From Rhodoblastus acidophilus (GTDB lineage: Bacteria > Pseudomonadota > Alphaproteobacteria > Rhizobiales > Beijerinckiaceae), in NCBI RefSeq assembly GCF_009720655.1, contig NZ_WNKS01000001.1, positions 248,001 to 312,000 on the forward strand: a stretch of 64,000 nucleotides of DNA, written 5' to 3'. The position numbers and the translations under genes were made by a program. A model generated the notes under the pieces. The model had not been told where the DNA came from. It ran no database searches and saw only the letters and a program-made list of their open reading frames with translations. Shown here one piece after another: positions 44,410 to 53,330 of this stretch. Numbering within the stretch: the first letter of the stretch is position 1; the number at the start of each line of letters is the position of its first letter.

Positions 44410-45369
44410 TTATCCGAGGAGATATTGTTCGGCTATGGCTTTGGCGAGGCCGTTGTTGTCGGTGATGAAGCCGTCGACGAATTCATGCAGGCCGGACTGG
44501 AAAATCTCCTTGATCGAGGCGCTCTCCAGCTTGCGCTGGATGGTGCGCGCCTGGCGCTGCGCATTGCCATGGCGACCGTACTGGTTGCCGATCGCGTCCA
44601 GCCAGCGCACCACCTCGCTGGTGCAATGGATGAGCGATCGTGGCATTTCCTGGCGCAGGATGAGCAAATCAGCGACATTCCACGGCTTGATGCTCTCGCG
44701 ATAGACCCAGTGATAGGCGGTCAGCGCTGAAACGGAGCGCAGGATGGCGCTCCACTGGAAATAGTCGACGGAGCCGCCGAGCGGTTCGTGCTCCGGCAGC
44801 AGGAGCTGATATTTGACGTCGAGCACGCGCGCGGTGTTGTCCGCGCGCTCCAGAGACACGCCGAGCCGCGCGAAATAATAGATGTCGTTGCGCAGCATGG
44901 TGCGGTAGCCGAAGCCGTCATAGAGGCTCGACGTCTCCTTGACGAAGTCGAGGAAGCCGATGAGAGCCTCGCGGTCGATGGCCGTGGGGTCGCTGTGCTT
45001 CTGCTCGAACGCCTTGAGCTTGATCCAGGCGCTGTTGATGTGCTCCCACATTTCCACCGTGAGCGCGGTGCGCACGGCGCGGGCGTTGGTGCGGGCGAAT
45101 TCGATGCAATTGCGGATGCTGGAGAGATTTCGGTCGTCAAACGCCAGATAGGCGATGACATTGGCCTCGTTGGCGGTGTCGAAATGATCTGGAAAGGTTT
45201 CGTCGGCGCCGGAGGCAATCAAAACGCTCGTCCATTCGTCCTGCTTGGCGGCGTAGGTGGTGGGCAGGGCGGAGATGCGATTTGACGCTTCGATCAGGCG
45301 CGCCAAAAAGTCGGCGCGCTCCAGATAGCGCGAAACCCAATAAATGTTGTCGGCGGTGCGGGCGAGCAT
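44410..45369 (-). CDS. Alpha-E domain protein
   Basis: 319 residues from the ATG at 45369 (MLARTADNIYWVSRYLERAD, the family's usual start). The frame is open much further upstream but that is antisense-frame shadow of the ATP-grasp gene. All-helical; conserved RNDIYYFARLGVSLERADNTA and RESIKPWNVADLLILRQEMPRSL-type blocks are present. The family is named for its helical fold; biochemical role unknown. It lies between the ATP-grasp and transglutaminase genes in the operon. Confidence 0.9.
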   Translation of the reverse strand: MLARTADNIYWVSRYLERADFLARLIEASNRISALPTTYAAKQDEWTSVLIASGADETFPDHFDTANEANVIAYLAFDDRNLSSIRNCIEFARTNARAVRTALTVEMWEHINSAWIKLKAFEQKHSDPTAIDREALIGFLDFVKETSSLYDGFGYRTMLRNDIYYFARLGVSLERADNTARVLDVKYQLLLPEHEPLGGSVDYFQWSAILRSVSALTAYHWVYRESIKPWNVADLLILRQEMPRSLIHCTSEVVRWLDAIGNQYGRHGNAQRQARTIQRKLESASIKEIFQSGLHEFVDGFITDNNGLAKAIAEQYLLG

Positions 45370-45377
45370 TGTTGATC

Positions 45378-46808
45378 CTATTTCGCGTTGGTCGCCAAAA
45401 CCCAGGTGTCCTTGGTGCCGCCGCCCTGGCTGGAATTGACCACGAGCGAGCCCTCTTTCAGCGCCACGCGGGTGAGGCCGCCGGGCACGATGCGCACGCC
45501 GTCCGCGCCGGAGAGCACGAAGGGGCGCAAGTCGACATGGCGCGGCGCCACGCCGCCGGTGAATGAGGTGGGGCAGGTCGACAGCGACAGGGTGGGTTGC
45601 GCGATAAAACCGTCGGGATCGCTGAGCAGCTTCTGCCGGAAGGTTTCGATCTGCTCCTTGCTGGCGTGCGGTCCCACCAGCATGCCATAGCCGCCGGAGC
45701 CGTTGACCTCCTTGACCACGAGTTCGGACAGGTGCTCCAGCACATATTTGAGCGCGTCCTGTTCGCGGCAGCGCCATGTGGCGACGTTCTTCAGCTTCGC
45801 CTCTTCGCCCAGGTAAAAACGGATGATGTCGGGCATGTAGGTGTAAACGGCCTTGTCGTCGGCGACGCCGGCGCCCGGCGCATTGGCGAGCGTGACATTG
45901 CCGGCGAGATAGGCGCCCATGAGACCGGCCGCGCCCAGCACGGAGTCCGGACGGAACACCAGCGGATCGATGAAATCGTCGTCGACGCGGCGGTAGATCA
46001 CGTCGACGCGTTTTTCGCCCTCGGTGGTCTTCATGTAGACGATGTCGTCGCGCACGGTGAGGTCGCGGCCCTCGACCAGTTCGACGCCGAGCTTGTCGGC
46101 CAGGAACGAATGCTCGTAATAGGCCGAGTTGAACTGACCGGGCGTGAGGATGACGATGCGCGGATCGTCGGCGCAATGGGGCGGCGCCGCCGAGCGCAGC
46201 GAAGCCAGGAGATTGTCGGGATAATTGTCCACGGGAAGAACGGCGTGGTCGGCGAACAGGCCCGGCAACAACCGCATCATCATCTCGCGGTTTTCCAGCA
46301 TGTAGGACACGCCGGAGGGGGTGCGGCAATTGTCTTCGAGGACATAAAAATCCTCGTCGTCGACGCGGACGATGTCGATCCCGGCGATATGGGTCCAGAT
46401 GTCGTGCGGGGCGCGATGGCCCTGCATTTCCGGCCGGTAGCATTCGTTGCGGAAGATGAGGTCGGGCGGGACGATGCCCGCCTTGAGGATCTCCTGGCGG
46501 CCGTAGATGTCGGTCAAAAACATGTTCAGCGCCTTGACGCGCTGGATCAGGCCGGCTTCGAGCCGCGCCCATTCGTCGCCGCCGAGCAGGCGGGGGATGA
46601 TGTCGAAGGGAATGAGGCGCTCGGCCGCGTCCTTTTCGCCATAGACGGCGAAAGTGATGCCGATTTTTCGAAACAGCAGTTCGGCCTGATCGCGGCGGGC
46701 GTCGAGAATTTCGGGCGGGGCGGCGCGCAGCCAGTTCGCCACACCGCTGTAGATGGCGCGCGGGTCCGCCGCGCCATTGGTCATCTCGTCGAAAAAGCCC
46801 TGGGACAT
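45378..46808 (-). CDS. Circularly permuted type 2 ATP-grasp protein
   Basis: 476 residues from the ATG at 46808; the open frame continues upstream without conservation. Family blocks: TFAVYGEKDAAERLIPFDII, ALNMFLTDIYGRQEILKAGI, FRNECYRPEMQGHR, VLEDNCRTPSGVSYMLENRE, ARGFA-type region replaced by LVVKEVNGSGGYGMLVGP (ATP loop), and the terminal NSSQGGGTKDTWVL. It should activate a carboxylate with ATP to form an amide or peptide bond; the substrate is unknown. First gene of the four-gene operon ending with the Lrp regulator. Confidence 0.9.
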   Translation of the reverse strand: MSQGFFDEMTNGAADPRAIYSGVANWLRAAPPEILDARRDQAELLFRKIGITFAVYGEKDAAERLIPFDIIPRLLGGDEWARLEAGLIQRVKALNMFLTDIYGRQEILKAGIVPPDLIFRNECYRPEMQGHRAPHDIWTHIAGIDIVRVDDEDFYVLEDNCRTPSGVSYMLENREMMMRLLPGLFADHAVLPVDNYPDNLLASLRSAAPPHCADDPRIVILTPGQFNSAYYEHSFLADKLGVELVEGRDLTVRDDIVYMKTTEGEKRVDVIYRRVDDDFIDPLVFRPDSVLGAAGLMGAYLAGNVTLANAPGAGVADDKAVYTYMPDIIRFYLGEEAKLKNVATWRCREQDALKYVLEHLSELVVKEVNGSGGYGMLVGPHASKEQIETFRQKLLSDPDGFIAQPTLSLSTCPTSFTGGVAPRHVDLRPFVLSGADGVRIVPGGLTRVALKEGSLVVNSSQGGGTKDTWVLATNAK

Positions 46809-47362
46809 TGGCCGAATCGCCCTCGGAAAATCATCGTGTTGCAAGGACGGCGCCGCTCGTGTCGCCGTGATCCCCGCGCTTCGGCCTAGCTTAAATGCCT
46901 TGCGAGAGGCTGTGGCGCCTAAATTTTGTTCAAACAACGCTGAATTGGCCTAATTGATATGCGAAGGGCGCGAATTGCCTAAATGCCGAGCGTAAGCTGC
47001 GTCAAGACCTTCCGCGCTTCAAGGCGCGCAAGGCCTTCCGCGCTTCAAAGCGCGTCTGCGGCGCTCCGGGTCGCCAAAAGCGCGCCGCGCCGGTCGAGGA
47101 TCGGACAGGCGGCGGCGATGACGTGGCCGTTGACGTGTTTTGCGCCGCGCACGAGGTTCAACCGTAGCGCGCTGGCCTCGGCGGGATCGCTGTTGCGCGC
47201 GGCGAGACAGGCGCGAATCGCCATGTGCGACCCCCACAGCAGCAGGGTGACGGCGAGGTTCAAAAGGGTGAGCGGAAAAGGCCGTGGCGAAGCGGCCCCC
47301 GCCCCGAATCGGGACGTCCGACGCCAAAAAATGCGCGGCGGCGAACGTTTCGGCTGGCGGTC
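46809..47362. other. 0.55-kb interval with short direct repeat and a possible gene remnant
   Basis: No intact gene is seen. The ATP-grasp promoter should lie in 46809-46980. On the - strand 47045-47280 reads PFPLTLLNLAVTLLLWGSHM followed by an unconserved tail; the hydrophobic start resembles the first helix of Na/Pi-cotransporter family proteins, but it stops after about 75 residues and begins with TTG. It could be a decayed fragment or chance. Confidence 0.4.
47008..47054. repeat. 21-base tandem-like direct repeat
   Basis: Units at 47008-47028 and 47034-47054 share 20 of 21 bases (CCTTCCGCGCTTCAA-GGCGCG type) with a 5-base gap. Two copies only; each unit also contains the partly self-complementary CGCGCTTCAAGGCGCG, giving weak hairpins. 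No function is apparent. Confidence 0.7.
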
Positions 47363-48445
47363 TCAGCCGCGCCGGGCGGTCTTGTCGGACCTGGTCCTCT
47401 CGGATTTGGCCTCGGGCGCGGCGAGGCCCCAGCGCATCAGCATCACCAGCGTGCTCGCCGCCGCCACGATGCACAGCAGGGTCGCGTAAAGCGTGCCGTT
47501 GTCGCTTTCGGAGAACATCAGGCTCTTGGTGTTCATGCCGAAGTAGCCGGTCACAAAAGTCGCCGGCAGCAGCACGGCGGTGACCAGGGTCAGCACATAG
47601 AGGCGGTCGTTGGTCTCCAGCGTCAGGATAGCGTTGATCTCGTCCTGCAACATGCGGGCGCGATCCTGGAGGTTGTTGACGTCGCGCGTCAGCGAGCCGG
47701 CGCGCTGGCCCAGGCCCGAGGCGATCGCGGCGAATTCCTCATCCTGGTGTTCGTCGGCCTCCTCCTCCATGCGCTCGAAGGTCGAATGCAGGCCGCTTAC
47801 CTGCCGCGCCATGCGCACCGCCTGGCGCCGCGCCCGGCCAAGGCCGGCGCGCTGGTCGCGTCCGCGCCCTTCGATCACGACATTGTCCTCGATCTGGTCG
47901 AGGGTCTTGGCGATGGAGCGACACATTTTGAGTGTGCAGTCGCAGATGTGCGACGCCAGCATTTCGAGGAGTTGTGCGGGGGACGCGGCCTTGGCGCCCT
48001 GGGCCAGCGCGCGCCGCGTGGTCTGCGCCGAATAGAGCGCCGCCCGCCGCGCGGTGATGAGAAAACCGCGGCCGCAGGCGAAGCGCAGAAAGTCAGAATC
48101 CAGACGCGCGCCGTTGATGTCGATCTGATGGTCGATGATGGCGCCGGAAACGACGCCGTCGGCGCGCTCCACGAACTGGTGGTCGACCTGCCCGCTGAGG
48201 GCGTCGCGCGCCTCCTGCGTCAGGGCGGCGATATGCCGGAGGATGTCGTCGATGCGGCGGTCGACGTGGTCGAGATGCGCCCAAATAAAACTTTGGGGCG
48301 GCGCGTCCTCGGCCGGGTGCTCGCCCAGGGCGCGCAGGTCGTCGGCCGTCCCCGGTTCGGCATGGCCGGAGGCGTCGAAACGAAGGACCCAGACGCAGCC
48401 GGGAAGGCCGGTTTCCAGCGCGGGCTTGAGGCGATCGACAGACAT
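47363..48445 (-). CDS. CorA/ZntB-family metal ion transporter
   Basis: 360 residues from the ATG at 48445. A soluble N-terminal domain (VWVLRFDASGHAEPG, SFIWAHLDHVDRRID) and long helices (RSIAKTLDQIEDNVVIEG, QDRARMLQDEINAILTLETN) lead to two C-terminal membrane helices (LYVLTLVTAVLLPATFVTGY; LYATLLCIVAAASTLVMLMR) with the pore motif GMN between them. The protein is CorA-like; the extended loop and sequence favour ZntB (zinc) over Mg transport but this is not certain. The 10 or so C-terminal residues are basic. Confidence 0.88.
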   Translation of the reverse strand: MSVDRLKPALETGLPGCVWVLRFDASGHAEPGTADDLRALGEHPAEDAPPQSFIWAHLDHVDRRIDDILRHIAALTQEARDALSGQVDHQFVERADGVVSGAIIDHQIDINGARLDSDFLRFACGRGFLITARRAALYSAQTTRRALAQGAKAASPAQLLEMLASHICDCTLKMCRSIAKTLDQIEDNVVIEGRGRDQRAGLGRARRQAVRMARQVSGLHSTFERMEEEADEHQDEEFAAIASGLGQRAGSLTRDVNNLQDRARMLQDEINAILTLETNDRLYVLTLVTAVLLPATFVTGYFGMNTKSLMFSESDNGTLYATLLCIVAAASTLVMLMRWGLAAPEAKSERTRSDKTARRG

Positions 48446-48497
48446 GGGCTTTCGCCTTTTATGGCGGGCGCGCCGGGCTGGGCCCGGCGCGAAAAAT

Positions 48498-49931
48498 TTA
48501 GCGAACCAGGATGTTGCGGAACTGCCAGGGATCGCTTTCGTCGATGTCGTCGGGGAAGAACCCAGGACGTCCCTTGAGCGGGGTCCAGTCCGTGTAGACG
48601 CCGACAACCGGACCCAGATAGGGGGTCTGGACTTCGAGGCAGCGCTTGTAGTCGAGTTCGTCGGCTTCGAGGATGCCGGCATCAGGGTTTTCCAGCGCGT
48701 AGACCATGCCCGCGAGCACGGCCGACGAGACCTGCAGGCCCGTGGCGTTCTGGTAGGGGCACAATTGCCGGGTCTCTTCCACCGAAAGCTGCGAGCCGTA
48801 CCAATAGGCGCCCTTGGCGTGGCCGAACAGCAGAACGCCGAGTTCGTCGATGCCGTCGACGATCTCGTGCTCGTCGAGAATGTGATGCTGCTCCTGCACC
48901 ACGCCGCCGGCGCCGAACATTTCATGAAGCGACAGAACCGCGTCATCCGCGGGATGATAGGCGTAATGGCAGGTCGGGCGATAGACCGCCTCGCCCTTGG
49001 CGCCGCGCACCGTGTAATAGTCCGAAATCGAAATGGACTCGTTGTGGGTGACGAGGAAGCCGTATTGCGCGCCGGGAGTCGGCGCCCATGAGCGCACGCG
49101 CGTATTGGCGCCGGGCTGCAGCAGGTAGATGGCGGCGCCGCAGCCGGTCTGGTGCGTGCGGCCGTTCTCGGGCATCCATTTTTCGTGCGTGCCCCAGCCG
49201 AGTTCGGCGGGCTGCATGCCTTCGGAGACAAAACCCTCGACCGACCAGGTGTTGACGAAAACGCCGCGCGGTTTTGGATTGCGGGCGCGCTGGGTGTCGC
49301 GTTCGGCGATGTGGATGCCCTTGACGCCGAGACGCTGCGCGAGCGCGGCCCACTCTTCGCGCGTCTTCGGCTCGGGCGCGGTGTCGCCCAGATCCTTGGC
49401 GAGGTTCACAAGACCTTGCTTGACGAACCAGGACACCATGCCGGGGTTCGCACCGCAGGTGGAAATGGCGGTGGGGCCGCCGGGATTTTCGCGCTTGGAC
49501 TTCAGCAGGGTCTCGCGCAGCGCATAATTGGTGCGGTCGCCCGCGCCGAGCGTCTTGTCGAAATAGAAGCCGGCCCAGGGCTCGACCACGGTGTCGATGT
49601 AGAGCGCGCCGATTTCGCGGCACAGCTCCATGATCGCCACCGAGGAGGTGTCGACGGACAGGTTGACGCAAAAGCCCTGGCCGCCGCCGTTGGTCAGCAG
49701 GGGCGTGAGCAATTCGCGATAATTGTCCTTGGTGACGGCGCTGTGGACGAAGTCATAGCCGCGCTCGTCCACCAGCTTGCGGTCGGCGTCGGACGGATCG
49801 ATGACGGTCAGCCGGGCGTGGTCGAATTCGAAATGCCGCTCGATCAGGGGCAGGGCGCCCTTGCCGATGGAGCCGAAGCCGATCATCACGATCGGGCCGC
49901 TGATGCGGCCGTGGATGGGCGATTTGGTCAT
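48498..49931 (-). CDS. hss: Homospermidine synthase
   Basis: 477 residues from the ATG at 49931, the usual length for the bacterial enzyme. NAD-binding start IVMIGFGSIGKGALPLIERH, then LTVIDPSDADRKLVDERGYDF, VNLSVDTSSVAIMELCREIG, CGANPGMVSWFVKQGL and DEHEIVDGIDELGVLLFGHA. It makes homospermidine from putrescine with NAD as hydride shuttle. Homospermidine is a main polyamine of many alphaproteobacteria. Codon use is native; upstream of it is a GNAT gene on the same strand. Confidence 0.95.
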   Translation of the reverse strand: MTKSPIHGRISGPIVMIGFGSIGKGALPLIERHFEFDHARLTVIDPSDADRKLVDERGYDFVHSAVTKDNYRELLTPLLTNGGGQGFCVNLSVDTSSVAIMELCREIGALYIDTVVEPWAGFYFDKTLGAGDRTNYALRETLLKSKRENPGGPTAISTCGANPGMVSWFVKQGLVNLAKDLGDTAPEPKTREEWAALAQRLGVKGIHIAERDTQRARNPKPRGVFVNTWSVEGFVSEGMQPAELGWGTHEKWMPENGRTHQTGCGAAIYLLQPGANTRVRSWAPTPGAQYGFLVTHNESISISDYYTVRGAKGEAVYRPTCHYAYHPADDAVLSLHEMFGAGGVVQEQHHILDEHEIVDGIDELGVLLFGHAKGAYWYGSQLSVEETRQLCPYQNATGLQVSSAVLAGMVYALENPDAGILEADELDYKRCLEVQTPYLGPVVGVYTDWTPLKGRPGFFPDDIDESDPWQFRNILVR

Positions 49932-50047
49932 TTTTCGTCCTTGTGCGGGAAAGTTTGCCGGCTTGATGGCAAAGGCGAAGGCTGGAGTCAAACGCCAGCC
50001 TTCGCCCCTTTTGCACAGGTTTGTGACAGTTTGGCGCGTGGGTCTGC

Positions 50048-50605
50048 TCAGGCCGCCTTGCGGCGCGACGCGACCGGCGCCGGTCGTCCCGCCGGGCGCA
50101 GGACGCCAGACGCCCCTTCGAGCGCGCCCTCGCGCAACTCCAGTCCGAGAAAACGCGCCTTGTCCACCGGGCCGGGCATGTCCAGCGCCTCCATATGGGC
50201 GACGGAGAAGCCGAATTTCCGGTAATACGGCTCGTCGCCGACCAGGATCACCGCGTCATGGCCTGACGCCGCGGCCTTTTGCAGGGCCATGCGGATCATC
50301 TGGCCACCGAGACCCTGCGAGCGCATCGAAGCGGAAATGGCGATCGGGCCGAGCAGCAGGGCTTTGCGGCCGTCGCCGGTCTCGATGTCCCACAGCCGCA
50401 GCGTGCCGACCAGCACATTGTCGCGCATGGCGGTGAAGGCGAAGCCCTCGGACGGCAGGCGGTTTTCGCGCAGCCGTTCGCTGGACTTGCGGGCGCGGTT
50501 GAGGCCGAACGCCTTGTCCAGGAGGACTTCGCGGGCAAAGACATCGCGCGGGACTTCGTCCCGGATCAGGATTTCGCCCTGTTGGGGCCGGGGGAGCGGA
50601 TGCAT
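50048..50605 (-). CDS. GNAT-family N-acetyltransferase
   Basis: 185 residues from the ATG at 50605, with a GGAGGT ribosome site 4 bases upstream. The acetyl-CoA binding motif A reads GPIAISASMRSQGLGGQMIR, followed by AVILVGDEPYYRKFGFS, the pattern of YhbS-type acetyltransferases. The last 30 residues are an Ala/Arg/Pro-rich tail. Substrate unknown. Confidence 0.92.
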   Translation of the reverse strand: MHPLPRPQQGEILIRDEVPRDVFAREVLLDKAFGLNRARKSSERLRENRLPSEGFAFTAMRDNVLVGTLRLWDIETGDGRKALLLGPIAISASMRSQGLGGQMIRMALQKAAASGHDAVILVGDEPYYRKFGFSVAHMEALDMPGPVDKARFLGLELREGALEGASGVLRPAGRPAPVASRRKAA

Positions 50606-51345
50606 GGTGACCTCCACGGGGTCGAGAGTGCGCGCCGACGGCCCGAAAGCCGGCGGGAGGAGGCGTCACGCGAACTGAAGACTCAGATCGGGGGCTCAGC
50701 GAGAGCGGGTGTGGCCTTGCGATGGCGCGAATCGTCGCGCGCATCGCCATCGTCGCGATCTCGGGAAGTGGGACAGTTCATGCATCGCGGCATCCCTTCG
50801 AAGGGCGCTAGAGCGCGCCACAGACCAACTTCGAGCGGATGAGTCCAAGTCGTGTCCGCCCGCGCGATGGAGACGCGAACGAACCGTTGCTTGAGCCATC
50901 CAGGGTTTTCCTAGCGAAAAACCCGGTGCTGCGCCGTGAGCGGAAGGGACTTCCGCACGTGCGGCAAGAGAGACAAGCCTCTTCGGTACGTCGGCTTTGG
51001 AGGCCGACAGAGACGAAAAAGCCCGGTCCGTCGTTGCTTCAAGTCACGATCCCCCGAGGGGTCCGCCGGTTCGCATCCGGCCGCCGGTTTTGCAACCGAC
51101 GCGCAACCACAGGCACGTGCGATTTGGGCAAGCGGAGAAATAGTCCAAATGCGCGGGAATGCAAGGGAAAAAACGCCGCGGTCGCAACTCTTTCGCAGGC
51201 CGCGCGGTTCGGGCGCGCTGCATCAATAAGCAGCATGGATAAAATGTAATCCCCAGGCGTCCGGTGCGGGCGCCAACGCCTTGCCGAACGCCGAAAAGCT
51301 CGCTACCAGCAAGGCCATAGTCTTGTTTTGCCCCCCGAGTCGAAC
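50606..51345. other. Gene-free 0.74-kb interval rich in hairpins
   Basis: Open frames here are arginine-rich and look non-coding. Between 50941 and 51081 several stems follow one another: CGGAAG-GGA-CTTCCG (50941-50955), the palindrome CCGCACGTGCGG (50953-50964), GTCGGC-N7-GCCGAC (50990-51008), CCCC-CGA-GGGG (about 51051-51061) and GCCGG-TTCGCAT-CCGGC (51065-51081), which looks like a tRNA T-arm but has no matching acceptor stem. A structured RNA or a degenerate tRNA-like element is possible. Confidence 0.45.
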
Positions 51346-52929
51346 ATGCCCTCCCTTGACCGCCGCTTCGTCCTCAGCGTTCTCGCCGCCTCCGGCGCCG
51401 CCGCGCTGGCGCCGCCGGCTTTGGCGAAGCCCGCCTATGCCCAGCCAGGACCTTCGGAGAAGGGCCAGCCGCCGCAGCCGCAAAAGTTCAATTTCGAAGA
51501 CGTGCTCAAGCGCGCCAAGGAACTGGCAGCCGCGCCTTACGACGCCATGCCGCCGAAACTGCCGGAAGCCCTGGGCAAACTCGATTTCGACTCCTATCGC
51601 GACATTCGCTTCAAGGCGGAAAAATCGCCGCTGAACGTCGGGCCCTTCCGCCTGCAATTGTTCCATCCCGGCTTCATCTACACGCGCCCCGTGGTGGTCA
51701 ACACCATCCGCGACGGCATCGCCACGCCCATTCCCTATTCGGCGAACCTGTTCGACTACGGCCGCAACAAGTTCGACCACAATCTGCCGGTGAACCTCGG
51801 TTTTGCGGGCTTCCGGCTGCACTACCCGCTCAATTCCGCCAAGGGCAATGACGAACTCGTCTCCTTCCTCGGCGCCACTTACTTCCGTTTCCTGGGTCGC
51901 GGCCAATCCTATGGCCTTTCCGCGCGCGGCCTGTCCGTCAATACCGGTGGAGACGACGAGGAATTTCCGCTGTTCCGCGAGTTCTGGATCGACGTGTCGG
52001 AGGGGGCTGAGCGGGGGACGATCTACGCGCTGCTCGACAGCGCTTCCGTGACCGGCGCCTTCCGCTTCGACCTCTACCCCGGCGTCGAAAGCGTCGTGGA
52101 AGTGACGGCGGCGATCATCCCGCGCCGCCCCGACGTGAAATTCGGTCTCGCGCCGCTGACCTCGATGTTCTTCACCGGCGAGGACAGCCCGCGCCCGCCC
52201 GAGGAATACCGGCAGGAGCTGCACGATTCCGACGGCCTGCTCATGCACACCGGCGTCGGCGAGTGGATCTGGCGGCCGCTGCGCGCGCCCCGCATCGGCG
52301 GCATGTCGACCTTCGAGGACAAGTCGATCAAGGGGTTTGGCCTCGTCCAGCGCGACCGCAATTTTGACCGCTACCAGGACATCGAGCTGTCCTACGAGAC
52401 GCGCCCGACCTATTTTGTCGAGCCGCACGGCGACTGGGGCGAGGGCCGCATCGAACTGCTGGAGCTGGCGACCAAGGACGAGACGGCGGACAACATCGTC
52501 GCCTACTGGACCCCGCAGAACCGGCCGGAAGCGGGAAAGCCGTTTTATTACTCCTACCGCATCCGCTCGCTGTTCGAGGCGCCCGATCTCTCGCCCAACG
52601 GGCGGCTGGTCAATCTGTGGAAGACGGTTCCCAAGGCGCTGGGCTCGTCGGAGCAGGTGGGCGTGGGTTCGCGGCGCTTCATCCTCGATTTTGCCGGCGG
52701 CGACCTCGGCTATTACCTCACCGATCCCAGCCAGGTCGAGGTTTCGGCCACGGCGTCACGCGCAAAAGTGTTGCGCACGTTTATCGCGCCCAACCCGCAC
52801 GTCCAGGGTTTTAGAGCCATGATCGACGTGCAGACCGATCCCGGTGTTTCAGCGGAAATCCGCGCCTTTTTGCGCGCGGGACCGCGGGCGCTGACGGAGA
52901 CTGCGCTCATTCCGTGGATCGCGGAATAG
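51346..52929 (+). CDS. opgG: Periplasmic glucan biosynthesis protein (MdoG/OpgG family)
   Basis: 527 residues from the ATG at 51346; a TTG 18 bases earlier is in frame. The N-terminus DRRFVLSVLAASGAAALA has a twin-arginine-type signal, as in OpgD paralogues. The mature protein carries FEDVLKRAKELAAAPYD, LGKLDFDSYRDIRFK, VNLGFAGFRLHYPLN, SFLGATYFRFLGRGQSYGLSARGL split over two strands, and SMFFTGEDSPRP. It is needed for osmoregulated periplasmic (cyclic or branched) glucan synthesis. Symbol opgG versus opgD cannot be decided here. No opgH is in the window. Confidence 0.92.
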   Translation: MPSLDRRFVLSVLAASGAAALAPPALAKPAYAQPGPSEKGQPPQPQKFNFEDVLKRAKELAAAPYDAMPPKLPEALGKLDFDSYRDIRFKAEKSPLNVGPFRLQLFHPGFIYTRPVVVNTIRDGIATPIPYSANLFDYGRNKFDHNLPVNLGFAGFRLHYPLNSAKGNDELVSFLGATYFRFLGRGQSYGLSARGLSVNTGGDDEEFPLFREFWIDVSEGAERGTIYALLDSASVTGAFRFDLYPGVESVVEVTAAIIPRRPDVKFGLAPLTSMFFTGEDSPRPPEEYRQELHDSDGLLMHTGVGEWIWRPLRAPRIGGMSTFEDKSIKGFGLVQRDRNFDRYQDIELSYETRPTYFVEPHGDWGEGRIELLELATKDETADNIVAYWTPQNRPEAGKPFYYSYRIRSLFEAPDLSPNGRLVNLWKTVPKALGSSEQVGVGSRRFILDFAGGDLGYYLTDPSQVEVSATASRAKVLRTFIAPNPHVQGFRAMIDVQTDPGVSAEIRAFLRAGPRALTETALIPWIAE

Positions 52930-53330
52930 GGCGCATTTTTCCGGGAGCCTCGATCCTTGCCCCGCTCGCGGGGAGAGGTTGGGCGCCGCATTGATGTCGC
53001 CGGGAGAGTGCGTGCCCATTTCGCGAGCCGTAAGGGCGTAGCGCGGGGTCAAGTCCTGGCGGCGCGATGACATGCCGCGCGAAAGGCCGAGTCCGGCTCT
53101 GAACGGATATCCAGCCTTGATAATGGCCGACTGTAGTAACAGGGTAACCGGTCATTCGCCGAGTTAATAATCCCACACGGACAGATCATTTCCCTCCGCA
53201 CTCGTCCTTCGACCAGCTCTTTTTGGAATTCTGATGCGCCATCAAACTTGACGTCGGGATTATTCGCGCGCATGTAGCCCCCATCAAAGCCGTCCGCAAC
53301 CAACGCGGCACCGATTAAACTGGGAGCGCT
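52930..53330. other. Intergenic region with one weak small frame
   Basis: A short palindrome of the CCCCGC/GCGGGG family lies at 52960-52973. On the - strand 53049-53273 is open for 74 residues (MRANNPDVKFDGASEFQKEL at its start), following the PIN-like gene in the same direction; it is not recognised and the N-terminal 35 residues look more protein-like than the rest, so it may be a decayed gene. Confidence 0.35.
52960..52973. repeat. Short copy of the CCCCGC/GCGGGG dispersed palindrome
   Basis: CCCCGC-TC-GCGGGG with AGAGG to its right, 31 bases past the glucan gene stop. It is a truncated relative of the 28688-28713 palindrome and may also terminate the opgG transcript. Confidence 0.6.

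Noticed and set aside
47008-47054. CRISPR-like direct repeat
   Set aside because: Only two units with a 5-base gap; spacers are absent.
51065-51081. tRNA gene suggested by the GCCGG-TTCGCAT-CCGGC arm
   Set aside because: No matching 7-bp acceptor stem, D-arm or anticodon stem could be found upstream, and there is no CCA or consistent 3' end.
50839-51249. Arginine/serine-rich frames of 90-140 residues
   Set aside because: Composition is what GC-rich non-coding DNA gives; no ribosome site, conserved pattern or domain, and the frames overlap each other and hairpins.
53049-53303. 74-84-residue frame downstream of the PIN-like gene
   Set aside because: No ribosome site, no domain and only the first third looks protein-like; not strong enough to call as a gene.
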